A DNA stretch of 55,214 bases from Lachnospiraceae bacterium (lineage in GTDB: Bacteria > Bacillota > Clostridia > Lachnospirales > Lachnospiraceae), in the NCBI GenBank assembly GCA_017462755.1, contig JAFTQM010000055.1, positions 1 through 55,214 of the forward strand. Reading direction: 5' to 3'. This document shows, piece by piece, positions 1 through 8,659 of this stretch (positions are counted from its first letter, which is position 1; each line of letters begins with the position of its first letter). The position numbers were made by a program, and so were the translations under genes. The notes under the pieces were generated by a model. The model saw only the letters and a program-made list of their open reading frames with translations. It was not told where the DNA came from and did not search any database.

Positions 1-620
1 ATCGACCAGAAGGTACGGAACTCGGATGCACCATCCAGTCGGGAGGATTCCAAAAGCGAATCCGGACTCTGCTCCATGAACTGCTTCATCAGGTAGAGAC
101 CCATACCGTACTGCCATGCCGGCAAAATCAATGCAAGATATGTATTATTGAGTCCCAACCAGGTAATAATCAGATAGTTCGGAATCTGAGTAACGTTGTA
201 GGAGAACATCATGGAAAGGACTACCAAACCGAAGATAATCTTCTTTCCTGGGAAGTTGTGCTTTGCCAACGGATATGCCGCAAGAGAAGCACAGATAACG
301 TGACCCAGTGTACCGCCTACCGTAATAATAATCGTGTTAAAAATGTATCTGGAGAATGGTACCCACGAATCGTTCATCAACACGAACAAATCCGAGAAGT
401 TTTCCAGCGTCGGATTCTTTACAAAGATTGCCGGCGGATACTGGAAGATTTCATCCAGAGGCTTTAATGCATTGTTGGCAATCATGACAAGCGGTAATGC
501 CATGAAGATACCACAGATGAACATCAAGAAGAAGAGTATGCCGTTACCAGCCTTGGAACGGTTCAGCTGCTTCTGCTTCTTGTAATTTTTCTTTTTCGGC
601 TTCTTATATTCAGCTGACAA
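1..620 (-). CDS. ABC sugar transporter permease, MalG type (partial, C-terminus beyond window)
   Basis: Inner-membrane permease of a CUT1-type carbohydrate ABC importer. The reading frame is open from a TTG codon at 620 down to the window edge (about 206 codons). The start is chosen because the TTG directly follows the stop codon of the upstream permease and has a purine-rich site (AAGGGTGGGAG) in front. The protein begins with a short Lys/Gln-rich cytoplasmic tail, then a hydrophobic segment (ILFFLMFICGIFMALPLVMI), and near the cut end shows ESSRLDGASEF, a good match to the EAA loop that contacts the ATPase subunit. It is the second permease after the MalF-like gene; the ATPase is not in the window and may be a shared MsmK-type protein, as is common in Firmicutes (inference). 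Confidence 0.88.
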   Translation of the reverse strand, partial: MSAEYKKPKKKNYKKQKQLNRSKAGNGILFFLMFICGIFMALPLVMIANNALKPLDEIFQYPPAIFVKNPTLENFSDLFVLMNDSWVPFSRYIFNTIIITVGGTLGHVICASLAAYPLAKHNFPGKKIIFGLVVLSMMFSYNVTQIPNYLIITWLGLNNTYLALILPAWQYGMGLYLMKQFMEQSPDSLLESSRLDGASEFRTFWS

Positions 621-1559
621 TTACTCTCCCACCCTTCCTAAAATTTTCTGTACAAGCTTATTCGATCCTACCATGAGTAAGAACAGAATCGTTGCAATCG
701 CGGATGCGTAACCCATCTCAAAACGGGTTGTACCATAATCGAGAAGGTGTGTTACTACGGTTGCTCCGGCATAGTTTACCGAAGGATTACCTGCTAACTG
801 AATCGAAATATCCGCTACTGCAAAGGACTGTGTAATCTGCATTACGGCACCGAACATGAGCTGTGGCTTCATTGCCGGAAGAGTTACATACCATAACTCC
901 TGCCAACGGTTCTTTACACCATCCATCGCTGCCGCCTCGTAAAGCGACTTATCTACGGTCTGGAGACCTGCGATGAAGGAAAGGAAGCCGGTACCAAGAC
1001 TGAGCCATAACTGTACGATAATCAGTACCGGTAAAACGTAGCTCTCGGTCTGCATCCAGAGAATCGGCTCATCAATAAAGCCCATCTTGATTAACATACC
1101 GTTTAACCAACCGGTCTTACCAGGATTTAAGATGATGTTCCATACCAGATATGCCTGACCACAAATGGACGGTGCATAGAAAATCAGTGTAAGGAACGCT
1201 CTTAACTTACCCTTGAACTCATTGATAATCCATGCGAACAACAGACAGAGCATATAACTGATCGGTCCGGTGATAACCGCGAAAATCAATGTGTTCTTTA
1301 ATGCAATCATGAAAATATCATCATCCAGGAAGAGCTTGATGTAATTTTTCCAGCCTACAAACGTAGGTGCTTCCAGCATGTTGAAATAAGTGAAACTAAA
1401 GCCCATGGACACCAATACCGGTGCAATCGTAAAGAATGCAAACAAAATCAGATATGGTGCAAGCATGATATAAGAAATTTTATTTTTCTTTATCTGGTAA
1501 AGTAACTTACCCTGCTTTTTGGCTTTTTCCAAATTAGCGTCTTTCGTTGGTTCTGCCAC
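621..1559 (-). CDS. ABC sugar transporter permease, MalF type
   Basis: Integral membrane subunit of a carbohydrate ABC importer, 312 residues with about six hydrophobic segments. The EAA loop is clear near residues 205-230 (LYEAAAMDGVKNRWQEL). It starts at a GTG with AGGAGGAG upstream, 16 bp after the solute-binding protein gene, and its stop touches the start of the MalG-like gene, so the two are translationally coupled. Together with the large binding protein and the GH26 mannanase upstream, the likely substrate is a mannan- or glucomannan-derived oligosaccharide; that substrate is inferred from context only. Confidence 0.93.
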   Translation of the reverse strand: MAEPTKDANLEKAKKQGKLLYQIKKNKISYIMLAPYLILFAFFTIAPVLVSMGFSFTYFNMLEAPTFVGWKNYIKLFLDDDIFMIALKNTLIFAVITGPISYMLCLLFAWIINEFKGKLRAFLTLIFYAPSICGQAYLVWNIILNPGKTGWLNGMLIKMGFIDEPILWMQTESYVLPVLIIVQLWLSLGTGFLSFIAGLQTVDKSLYEAAAMDGVKNRWQELWYVTLPAMKPQLMFGAVMQITQSFAVADISIQLAGNPSVNYAGATVVTHLLDYGTTRFEMGYASAIATILFLLMVGSNKLVQKILGRVGE

Positions 1560-1575
1560 CGCAAACTCCTCCTTT

Positions 1576-4545
1576 CTATTCTTCTTCTACATACAACGGA
1601 AGGTCAAACTCTTCACGCTTGTAATCAATCTCTGCATCAATCAGAATTACCTTATCCATCAGCTCTTCTCTCGGAGAGGTGCTGTCACTCTCGGTGGTAA
1701 CCTTGTAGAATGCATTGTTAACGTTACGCCAGGAGAAATATCCGCCCGGTACCTGCGGAATACCCTTTACCTTCTCAAACTGCTCCATCAGAGCTTCACG
1801 CTCTGCATTTGGCCAAGGAAGTGCTTCAAATGCCTTGATGTTTGCAGTCGCAATACGAGCTGCCGAACCCATCAGGGACTCCATTTCCTTACCATATGCA
1901 ATCTGAGTTTCAGCAGAGGTCCACCACTTTAAGAACTCCCAGGATGCTTCCGGATCTTCGGTATCCTTCATAACTACACAAGCCTGACCGCTGCTTCCTA
2001 CAACATTGTTCAGCTCGTCAGCCTCTTCGTTGTATGTACCCGGAACCGGAGCAATTCCCCAAAGACCCTTGATATCCGGTGCAGATACCTGCAGGTTGTT
2101 GTACAGGGTGTAGTCTGCGATAATAATCGGAGCCTCACCGGTACGGAAACGCTCTTCTACGTTAGTAGACTGGTCAATCTTATAATCGGTATAGAATTCA
2201 CAGTACTCCTTGAATGCATTTACTGCCTGGTCGCTGTTCAGTGCGGAACGGGAACCGTCTGCATTGTAGTACTCGCCGCCGTTCTGATACAGAAGCATTG
2301 CAAAAATATTCTCGCCCGGAAGCATACCGATTTCCATTTGGTTCTTACTTAATACAGTCATTACGACCTTAACCTCTTCCCATGTAGTAGGAATGTCCAG
2401 ATTCAGCTCCTTTAAGATATCCTTACGATAGAACATCATCGGGAAGGTCTGGGTCTCCGGTAATGCGTAGGTTGCGCCGTCAAACTCAAACGGTACCATC
2501 GCACTGTCGTAGAAACGCTCGGTTACCTCACCTAAATCTGCGAACTGACTCAAATCAAGCACCGCATCTCTCAAACCGTAATTCATCGGCAGGTCGTTTC
2601 CTACTTGTATCGCAACATCCGGTCCCTGTCCGGCGAGTGTCGCCTGCAGCAACGTACCCATATCTACAATCATTACGTTAACACTGATACCACTCTTGTT
2701 GGTAAAGGTCTTATCTACCAGCGCCTTGATAACATTTGCCTGATCACGACCGGAACCTACCCACAGGGTAATCGCACGGTCGCTTGCTGCTGCTACGTTA
2801 CCAATCTGGTTGTAATCAATTACGAAGGAATAATACAGTCTGGTCAACTCATAAAGGAGTCTGCTCCAGAAATTGCTGTTCTCCACTTCTACTTCTACAT
2901 CAGCAGAATGTACATAGATGGTATCCAACTGCATCGGCTGCTCCAATGCGGAAGTAACCCAGGTACCAAGCGCACGCACATTGGTCTTATAAGAGGAAAT
3001 AACCTTTACGAAGTACTCGCCATCCTCAATTAACTCATCTAACTGGTCGCGCATGGTAATCAATGCAGTTTCCTTATCACTCTTCTTGCCGGTTGCGGCA
3101 CGAAGATCCTTAATAACATTGTTCAACTGGTCTCTTACTGCCACCAGCTCACCGTTTAACTCCGGCAGACTCGACTCAATCTGATAGTCACGGTAGGAGT
3201 CCGGGGATACACCGGTAATACGGATAATCTTACGATAAATCGCATTCAGCTGTGCCATACAGTCCTCAACCTCACTGATGATGTCCGAGAACTCACCCAG
3301 TACCGTCTGCATACGAAGAGTATGCTTACCTGCCTCTAAATAAATCATGAAGTCATTTCCTTCCGAGTCAGCCAGTGTTTCCATTCTCCAGGTCTGCTCA
3401 TAGGAAAAACCATAATCCTCTAATTCTTCAAAAGGTACTTCGCCGTCAATCGTAATCTTTCTGGACACATAGAAGCCCTTTACAAAGTTCTGTCTGGTGT
3501 GCATGGAGATATTGTAATATCCGCTCTCCGGCACCTCAAAATCCCATTCAATCCACTGGTTTACCAATCTCCAGGAGTTACCGCCGATTGCATTGTTTAA
3601 CAGCTCCTTTGCGCTGGACGGATACAATGCAGGAGAAGACTGATCCTGTGTCGGATAAAGCATCTGGGAAGAGGTTCTTGCTGCATTCTCTGCCTCGATA
3701 CGAATGGACTTGCCGCTGGTAGCTGTAGCACCTGCTGCATCCCACTCACTCTTCTTATCCGCATAGCTCTTTACCTCTTCCGGATTGTCCAGACGTACTC
3801 TGCGGAGCAGCATCGGCTCACGCAGGGAAACCATCGTAACCGTATGCTCACCGGCTGTCAGATACATGGACAGACGGCTGGTGATATAACCCTCGGAATC
3901 ATACAGATAAGAGGTCATCCATCTAGGTGCTTCCTCCATCGATGGCTTTAAATCATTGTTCTGATTATCCTTAACCCAGTTCTTTACCTGAATACCATCC
4001 TCATTTTCAACCAAATCAAGAACCGTATTCTGCCATACTCTCTGGAACTCAACCATCGCTAACTCGTTATATAACAACTTACCGTCTACAAAGAACGCTC
4101 TCTGAATATCCGAACTGTTTCCTGCTACCGGAAAATAGTCCAGAGACATATCGTAAAAGCCCTCTTCTGTGACCGTAATGTCGAATTCAATCATACCGTT
4201 CTCCGCAATCAGTACGGAATCTCCGGTCTCACCCTCATAGTCGGTATAGACTTCCGGCTTAGAGTAAACCTCATTACCGCTCTCATCCACCGAGCCATCC
4301 GTATAACGCGCATAATCGGCCGCATCTACTACGATTTCTGCGTCCGGTCTGACATCATTATACTGAGCCAAATACTCTTCGTAACTTAACATGGAATCAT
4401 CAATCGAATAAGTACCTACGATATCTTCGTATTCTTCGAGTGATACATCCGTCTGGGCGTAGGAAGGCGTTGCCGGCTGACCGGTTACAATCATCGCTGT
4501 CAGCGCCAGAAACGCGGTAAATCTGTTCTTCGTCTTCTTACCCAT
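1576..4545 (-). CDS. Giant extracellular solute-binding protein with carbohydrate-binding-like modules
   Basis: 989 residues, more than twice the usual 420-550 for family 1 sugar-binding proteins. A signal peptide (residues about 1-30, ending PSYAQ) is present but there is no lipobox cysteine. Residues about 74-258 and 284-430 look like two beta-sandwich modules similar in style to CBM6/35 (each has a segment like FYDMSLDYFPV or YYNISMHTRQN, and a later AGEHTV / AGKHTLRM strand). A helical stretch follows (about 430-560), then a standard solute-binding domain from about residue 610 (ITLWVGSGRDQANVIKALV, then GQGPDVAI) to about 960 (PEASWEFLKWWTS). It lies between YesL and the two permeases and should be their binding protein. 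The start has AAAGGAGGAG upstream. Membrane attachment without a lipid anchor is unexplained. Confidence 0.9.
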   Translation of the reverse strand: MGKKTKNRFTAFLALTAMIVTGQPATPSYAQTDVSLEEYEDIVGTYSIDDSMLSYEEYLAQYNDVRPDAEIVVDAADYARYTDGSVDESGNEVYSKPEVYTDYEGETGDSVLIAENGMIEFDITVTEEGFYDMSLDYFPVAGNSSDIQRAFFVDGKLLYNELAMVEFQRVWQNTVLDLVENEDGIQVKNWVKDNQNNDLKPSMEEAPRWMTSYLYDSEGYITSRLSMYLTAGEHTVTMVSLREPMLLRRVRLDNPEEVKSYADKKSEWDAAGATATSGKSIRIEAENAARTSSQMLYPTQDQSSPALYPSSAKELLNNAIGGNSWRLVNQWIEWDFEVPESGYYNISMHTRQNFVKGFYVSRKITIDGEVPFEELEDYGFSYEQTWRMETLADSEGNDFMIYLEAGKHTLRMQTVLGEFSDIISEVEDCMAQLNAIYRKIIRITGVSPDSYRDYQIESSLPELNGELVAVRDQLNNVIKDLRAATGKKSDKETALITMRDQLDELIEDGEYFVKVISSYKTNVRALGTWVTSALEQPMQLDTIYVHSADVEVEVENSNFWSRLLYELTRLYYSFVIDYNQIGNVAAASDRAITLWVGSGRDQANVIKALVDKTFTNKSGISVNVMIVDMGTLLQATLAGQGPDVAIQVGNDLPMNYGLRDAVLDLSQFADLGEVTERFYDSAMVPFEFDGATYALPETQTFPMMFYRKDILKELNLDIPTTWEEVKVVMTVLSKNQMEIGMLPGENIFAMLLYQNGGEYYNADGSRSALNSDQAVNAFKEYCEFYTDYKIDQSTNVEERFRTGEAPIIIADYTLYNNLQVSAPDIKGLWGIAPVPGTYNEEADELNNVVGSSGQACVVMKDTEDPEASWEFLKWWTSAETQIAYGKEMESLMGSAARIATANIKAFEALPWPNAEREALMEQFEKVKGIPQVPGGYFSWRNVNNAFYKVTTESDSTSPREELMDKVILIDAEIDYKREEFDLPLYVEEE

Positions 4546-4559
4546 TTTCTTCTCCTCCT

Positions 4560-5234
4560 TTATTCATAATACCAGGCTTTCTCGCCCTCTTCCGGCTTCG
4601 GCATGTATTTTTTCAGCACCGGCTCTACCAAATAAGTAGACAGATAACACCAGGCGCCCGGAAGCAGCAAAAGGATGGCAAGCACCAAAAACATTTCCTC
4701 TTCCGCTTCTACAATGCTGATTGCTCTCTGGATAATCCAAACCACTCCAGCACTTCCCGCCGAAAGCAATATTGTAACAGGCAGATGCCTGAACACCATA
4801 GCGGAGGTCATCGTAAGAAGCCTGCCCATCCGTATGGAAAATCTGGAAAGCACCGGACAAAGCCAAACTGCAAAGCCGATGCAGAAGAATATCAGAATCA
4901 CATATACCAGCAAAAATACCAACGACTCCTTTGTGCCGGCATCCTGTGTAACTCTGATATTAAAAAGTAACAAAGCACCCATCGCAATCATCAGAATACT
5001 CAATGGAATGCCACGGACTAAATTACTTTTTAAAGAGTGTAAGAACTCCTTTGTGGGGTATCCGTGTCCCCTTCGTATGGATTTTATGACCGTATAGTAA
5101 AAGGCTGTTGTCGCCGGCACGATGGTAACCACCGGCAGACAACACAAAATCCATAACAAATTTAACAGAATCAGACGCCCTACCTTATCCAAAAACTGAT
5201 ATATCGGTCCGTCCGAAGAAAAAAAACTTCCCAT
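4560..5234 (-). CDS. YesL family membrane protein (DUF624)
   Basis: 224-residue membrane protein with five or six hydrophobic segments. The N-terminus (FFSSDGPIYQFLDKVGRLI) followed by LLWILCCLPVVTIVPATTAF is characteristic of the YesL/DUF624 family, which is regularly found inside polysaccharide-uptake operons of Firmicutes next to ABC transporter genes. The molecular role of the family is not established. The gene lies 11 bp after the GH26 gene and 14 bp before the binding-protein gene, with GGAGGG upstream of its ATG, so it is part of the same operon. Confidence 0.88.
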   Translation of the reverse strand: MGSFFSSDGPIYQFLDKVGRLILLNLLWILCCLPVVTIVPATTAFYYTVIKSIRRGHGYPTKEFLHSLKSNLVRGIPLSILMIAMGALLLFNIRVTQDAGTKESLVFLLVYVILIFFCIGFAVWLCPVLSRFSIRMGRLLTMTSAMVFRHLPVTILLSAGSAGVVWIIQRAISIVEAEEEMFLVLAILLLLPGAWCYLSTYLVEPVLKKYMPKPEEGEKAWYYE

Positions 5235-5245
5235 GTTCCCTCCAA

Positions 5246-6853
5246 TTATTCATGAATTGGATAGGTCTTCAGATCCGGTAATTCCGAAAAGTTAATCGCC
5301 GCTTCATGACTGTATACCTTCTTTACCATCTCTGCCTCCGTATACTGCTCTGACAATATATTCAGACTCGCATCCTTCAGTACACACTCGCCGCCCCAGG
5401 TCGTGTAGTAGCCCCACATCGCACCATCGCGGATTGCCAGATCCGGGTCAAACAGACAACCGTTCTCCGACATTACTACCATCTTGCGCTCTACCGAGTA
5501 GCCCGCTGCTTCCAAAAACTTCTTTACCTGAGAGGTATATACCTTTTCGCCCGGATAAATATCCTCACCGATGATATCTACATATTCATCACCCGGATAC
5601 CAGTCTGCCGACTGTCCGTTCCATACCCAAATCAGGTTGTTCAAGCCATGGTGATTGGTCAGGCGGTCATACAGCAGCTTATACAATTCCTTGTATGCCT
5701 CCGCACCGGATGCACCCCACCAGAACCAGCCGCCGCTTGCCTCATGCAATGGTCTCCACAGCACCGGCACATCTGCATCCTGCAGCTTTTTCAACTGCTC
5801 CGCAATCGCATCAATATCGCGAATCAGCAGGTCATAACCTGCGGTATCCTCTCCTGACATAATCTTTGCCAGATTGATATTGGTATGTTCCTTATAGAAT
5901 CCACTGTACCAAACACCCGTCAGATATTCCTCCGGTGCATTCCAGTGCCAGCAGAAGGTCACGATACCGCCTGCATCCCAATAATCAATCGCATATTCGA
6001 CTGCTTTCGAGGTAGAGCCGTTCGCCACACGCGAAGGAGTGTACTCAATCAAATCCAGTCCGAGAATCGCCGGGAACTCTCCGCCGGTCGTCTTCCAAAT
6101 CGCCGAACGTTCCATGCCGTACATACCGGCATCGCTGCTCTGACCGGTCAGATACTGTTTTCCGTAAATGTCCGTCAGGTAGCTCATCAGACGCTTGGCA
6201 TTATCAGTGGCATTCTCGTTAATCAGCTTTGCACTGACCTCATAAAGATCCTCCGGAAGTGCTGCCGAGCCCTTTAAGGTAATCGAGTCTACACCAATCC
6301 ATCCCCAATATTTCGATATTGTAATTTCATGCTGCCCTTCTTCCAAATAAACCCGCTCCACAACTACGTTTTCGAAGCTGCTCTTGGTATTTTTGAAGGT
6401 ACCGAACTGTTCCCCGTCAATATGAATATAATTTTCCTTCGTATCGCCGGTACTGAACGAAACAATATGTAAATCATAGAATCCGGTCTGCTCTGCATTG
6501 ACCGTAATCGTACAGGCATCTCCGTCCGCTTCAAAGCCGGTCACATAACCCTCACCGCGAAAGCCGTTCTTGCTGCTTTCTATCCGGGCATTTCCGGTCA
6601 GTGTTCCCTTCTCAGCCTCGTAAATTACCGGCTCCGCCGTAACAACCGGTATCGCCGTCGGTGCAGCATCCTCGCCTCCTGTCGAAGCCTCCGGTGTCGG
6701 CTCTGCTTCTTCCGCTCCGGAAGGTGTTACCTCTGCATTTGCCGCCTCGGTCGGTGTCGGTTCCACCTTCGAATCCGAACCCTTTCCGCACGCTGCAAGC
6801 CCCAAAGTGCACAATGCCATGCCAATTGCCAATGCTCTCTTGTTTTTTCTCAT
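5246..6853 (-). CDS. GH26 endo-beta-mannanase lipoprotein with CBM35-like module
   Basis: Secreted enzyme predicted to hydrolyse internal beta-1,4-mannosidic bonds of mannans at the cell surface. The 535-residue protein has a lipoprotein signal (LGLAAC, Cys22), a Glu/Pro/Thr-rich linker (about 26-72), a CBM35-like beta-sandwich (about 74-196, starting VIYEAEKGTL), and a GH26 catalytic domain (about 202-530). Visible catalytic residues are Glu371 in WRPLHE (acid/base) and Glu463 in VVMSENG (nucleophile). The start has GAGGATAGCT in front of ATG. It is the first structural gene after the LacI regulator and precedes yesL and the transporter. GH26 also contains a few other activities, but the mannan-binding-like module favours mannanase. 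Confidence 0.93.
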   Translation of the reverse strand: MRKNKRALAIGMALCTLGLAACGKGSDSKVEPTPTEAANAEVTPSGAEEAEPTPEASTGGEDAAPTAIPVVTAEPVIYEAEKGTLTGNARIESSKNGFRGEGYVTGFEADGDACTITVNAEQTGFYDLHIVSFSTGDTKENYIHIDGEQFGTFKNTKSSFENVVVERVYLEEGQHEITISKYWGWIGVDSITLKGSAALPEDLYEVSAKLINENATDNAKRLMSYLTDIYGKQYLTGQSSDAGMYGMERSAIWKTTGGEFPAILGLDLIEYTPSRVANGSTSKAVEYAIDYWDAGGIVTFCWHWNAPEEYLTGVWYSGFYKEHTNINLAKIMSGEDTAGYDLLIRDIDAIAEQLKKLQDADVPVLWRPLHEASGGWFWWGASGAEAYKELYKLLYDRLTNHHGLNNLIWVWNGQSADWYPGDEYVDIIGEDIYPGEKVYTSQVKKFLEAAGYSVERKMVVMSENGCLFDPDLAIRDGAMWGYYTTWGGECVLKDASLNILSEQYTEAEMVKKVYSHEAAINFSELPDLKTYPIHE

Positions 6854-7094
6854 AGCTATCCTCGCTTCTTTCTTACATAACCAATATTAACACACTATAA
6901 CGTTTTCGTCAATCTTTTCTTTGTGCAAATTATACAACAGGTTTTGAACATTCCATTGTTTTCTGTGCAACCATCTATGTTTTTCATAGTTTTTTGCCCA
7001 CTTTTTTGGTAATATTTTTGCACAATATGAACCTTTTTCCACTTTTTTAACCCATTATCACTGAGTCGTCCTAAAGTCCGTTACACTTACCTGC
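6854..7094. promoter_or_regulatory. AT-rich intergenic region between lacI-type gene and mannan operon, with TGTGCAA motifs
   Basis: This 241 bp stretch contains no gene. It is the promoter region of the GH26-transporter operon (minus strand). The word TGTGCAA or its complement occurs three times: TTGTGCAAA at 6921-6929, TGTGCAA at 6964-6970, and TTTTGCACA at 7016-7024. Similar words recur upstream of the regulator gene, so they may be its operators (inference). No clear intrinsic terminator for the regulator gene is seen. Confidence 0.4.
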
Positions 7095-8126
7095 TTATTT
7101 TCCGGAGGATTCCCGATAAATAACCATCGAATCCACAACTACGGTTTCTCTCGGCAAATCCGGATTCTGCATACGGAACAAAAGCTGCGCCACCAGACGT
7201 CTGCCCAGACGCTGATTTCCGACCTTAACCGTCGTTAAGAACGGTTCTCCTCTCGACAACTCCTCCTCGTTGTCAAATCCGGTTACTGCGACATCCTCCG
7301 GCACTCTTAAGCCTCGTGCCTTCAAGGTCCGAATTACCAGAAACGCAATCGCATCATTCGCACACACTACCGCGTCCGGAAGCTCTGCCAATCCGTCAAT
7401 GTATCGCTCCACCTCCTGCGGCCAGTAATATCTGCCCTCGGTATGAGCCACTGCCATCAGTTCCTCACTCTGTTCCATGCCTGCCTCTCTGAGTGCGGTC
7501 AGATAGCCCTGAAAACGCTCCTTCATCGTCCGGCAGTAAGTAATATCTCCGATAAAACCAATGCGTTTTCTTCCCTGCTTAATGAGCGTATTGGTAATTC
7601 TTCGCACACTTTCCTGACCTTCCATCAGAAGAATATCCACATTGCGCACCTTTTCATCACGCCACTCCGGCGCATCCAGACAAACAATCGGCAGCTTCTT
7701 CTTCAAAATCTCATCCATATATGCATCCGAAAATACCGTTATCATAATGATACCATCGATACCCTCTTCAAATTCCTTCGGAAGCACCAGATTCTTTTCA
7801 TCCTCTTCATTTACAAAATTGATTCTGAGCCGACAGCCGTTTTTGTTTACCGCATCCGAAATACCGATTACTACGCTGTTCCAAAATACCGTAACTTCCT
7901 TGCGCCCCATTACCAGAATTGTCTTCTGCTCCGTCTGTGCATTTTTTATTTTGAACTCATTCAGCGCCGCTGGCGAAACCTTCTGATACCCCATCTCGCA
8001 CGCCTTCTCAATCACCATGTATCTGGTTTCGTACGCCACGGTATCACTATTGTTCAGTGCTTTCGCCACTGTATTTCTGGACAGGTTCAGCTCCCTCGCC
8101 ACATCCTGAATTGTTACCTTTTTCAT
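7095..8126 (-). CDS. LacI family transcriptional regulator
   Basis: 343-residue regulator, probably controlling the adjacent mannan operon. The N-terminal helix-turn-helix (residues 1-50) reads VTIQDVARELNLSRNTVAKA, a LacI-type fold, but the recognition helix has NTVAKALN where the family usually has TVSRVLN, and the hinge helix lacks the usual ARSLR-like sequence. The sugar-binding core follows (about 65-340; GIDGIIMITVFSD, PDAVVCANDAIAF, VAVTGFDNEEELS). The ATG has GGGAGG upstream. The gene lies directly upstream of the GH26 gene in the same orientation. The effector is unknown; a manno-oligosaccharide is the obvious guess. Confidence 0.92.
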   Translation of the reverse strand: MKKVTIQDVARELNLSRNTVAKALNNSDTVAYETRYMVIEKACEMGYQKVSPAALNEFKIKNAQTEQKTILVMGRKEVTVFWNSVVIGISDAVNKNGCRLRINFVNEEDEKNLVLPKEFEEGIDGIIMITVFSDAYMDEILKKKLPIVCLDAPEWRDEKVRNVDILLMEGQESVRRITNTLIKQGRKRIGFIGDITYCRTMKERFQGYLTALREAGMEQSEELMAVAHTEGRYYWPQEVERYIDGLAELPDAVVCANDAIAFLVIRTLKARGLRVPEDVAVTGFDNEEELSRGEPFLTTVKVGNQRLGRRLVAQLLFRMQNPDLPRETVVVDSMVIYRESSGK

Positions 8127-8189
8127 GACAGCCTCCCTTTTCTTTTACCTTCCGACCAATCGTGCATCCTTTCGCATTGCACATTATGC

Positions 8190-8375
8190 ATCACTTTGCA
8201 AAAGTACCATTTCGTCATTTTCCCCTATCACGTCTACTTTGCAATCCATCTTATCTGTATTTTACCACAAACAAACCCGCTTTTCAAGCTTTTTATTATG
8301 CTTTTTTCACAATTTTGCAAAATCAAGCATTTGTTTTGCATCATTTTGCACAATCTCATTTTCTTCATTTGCATC
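8190..8375. promoter_or_regulatory. Cluster of six TTTGCA words upstream of the lacI-type gene
   Basis: TTTGCA occurs on the plus strand at 8195, 8238, 8314, 8335, 8345 and 8368; the 8314 copy sits in the perfect palindrome ATTTTGCAAAAT (8312-8323). Spacings of 21, 10 and 23 bp among the last four are close to whole helical turns. Related words occur in the promoter of the mannan operon. A multi-site operator of the LacI-type protein is plausible but is inference. Confidence 0.4.
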
Positions 8376-8386
8376 ATACTTTATAA

Positions 8387-8399
8387 GGAAGCGCTTACA
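8387..8399. promoter_or_regulatory. cre / LacI-family operator-like palindrome
   Basis: The sequence GGAAGCGCTTACA contains AAGCGCTT, the core shared by CcpA cre sites and many LacI-family operators. It lies about 265 bp upstream of the LacI-type gene, so it could mediate catabolite control or autoregulation. Only the sequence match supports it. Confidence 0.35.
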
Positions 8400-8407
8400 T
8401 AGAACAA

Positions 8408-8609
8408 AGAGTTTGCAACGCAAACTCTCGCGCTGACGCGCGGTCACAAAGTGACATCTACTGTTCGCGCGTATAAAACGGATTTCATCCGTTTAACCAG
8501 TTTGCGTCTTACGCAAACTGTGCAAGCGAACTTAGTTCGCTTTGCATCCACCCGTAGGGTTTTGTATGAAAGGAAATAGTCGCTTTGCGACTACTTCCTT
8601 TCATACAAA
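8408..8609. repeat. Mosaic of seven short palindromes (long copy of a modular repeat)
   Basis: Back-to-back hairpins with 3-4 nt loops fill this stretch: 8408-8428 (9 bp stem), 8429-8442 (5 bp), 8443-8455 (5 bp), 8476-8494 (8 bp), 8498-8520 (10 bp), 8521-8546 (9 bp plus bulge), a weak ACCC/GGGT pair at 8550-8560, and 8561-8609 (23 bp stem, one mismatch, loop TTT). The first 64 bp (8409-8472) match 35349-35412 with about five differences. The later words GCATCC and GGGTTTTGT correspond to the tail of that second copy, which lacks the three middle hairpins. No reading frame is apparent. Confidence 0.8.
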
Positions 8610-8640
8610 AAAGGCCGCCCATCATACTTCACGGGCAGCC
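8607..8640 (-). terminator. Intrinsic terminator of queA
   Basis: Read on the minus strand: GGCTGCCC, a 12-nt loop, GGGCGGCC, then six T. It lies about 20 bp after the queA stop codon. The stem has one G-T pair. Confidence 0.8.
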
Positions 8641-8659
8641 CTACAGCCAATTCCTTTTC

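Noticed and set aside
7443-8402. 319-residue plus-strand frame
   Set aside because: Mostly antisense to the LacI-type gene and continues through the promoter region; no domain is recognisable.
8408-8609. CRISPR array
   Set aside because: The repeated units are different short palindromes without constant spacers or a repeated direct repeat, and no cas genes are present.
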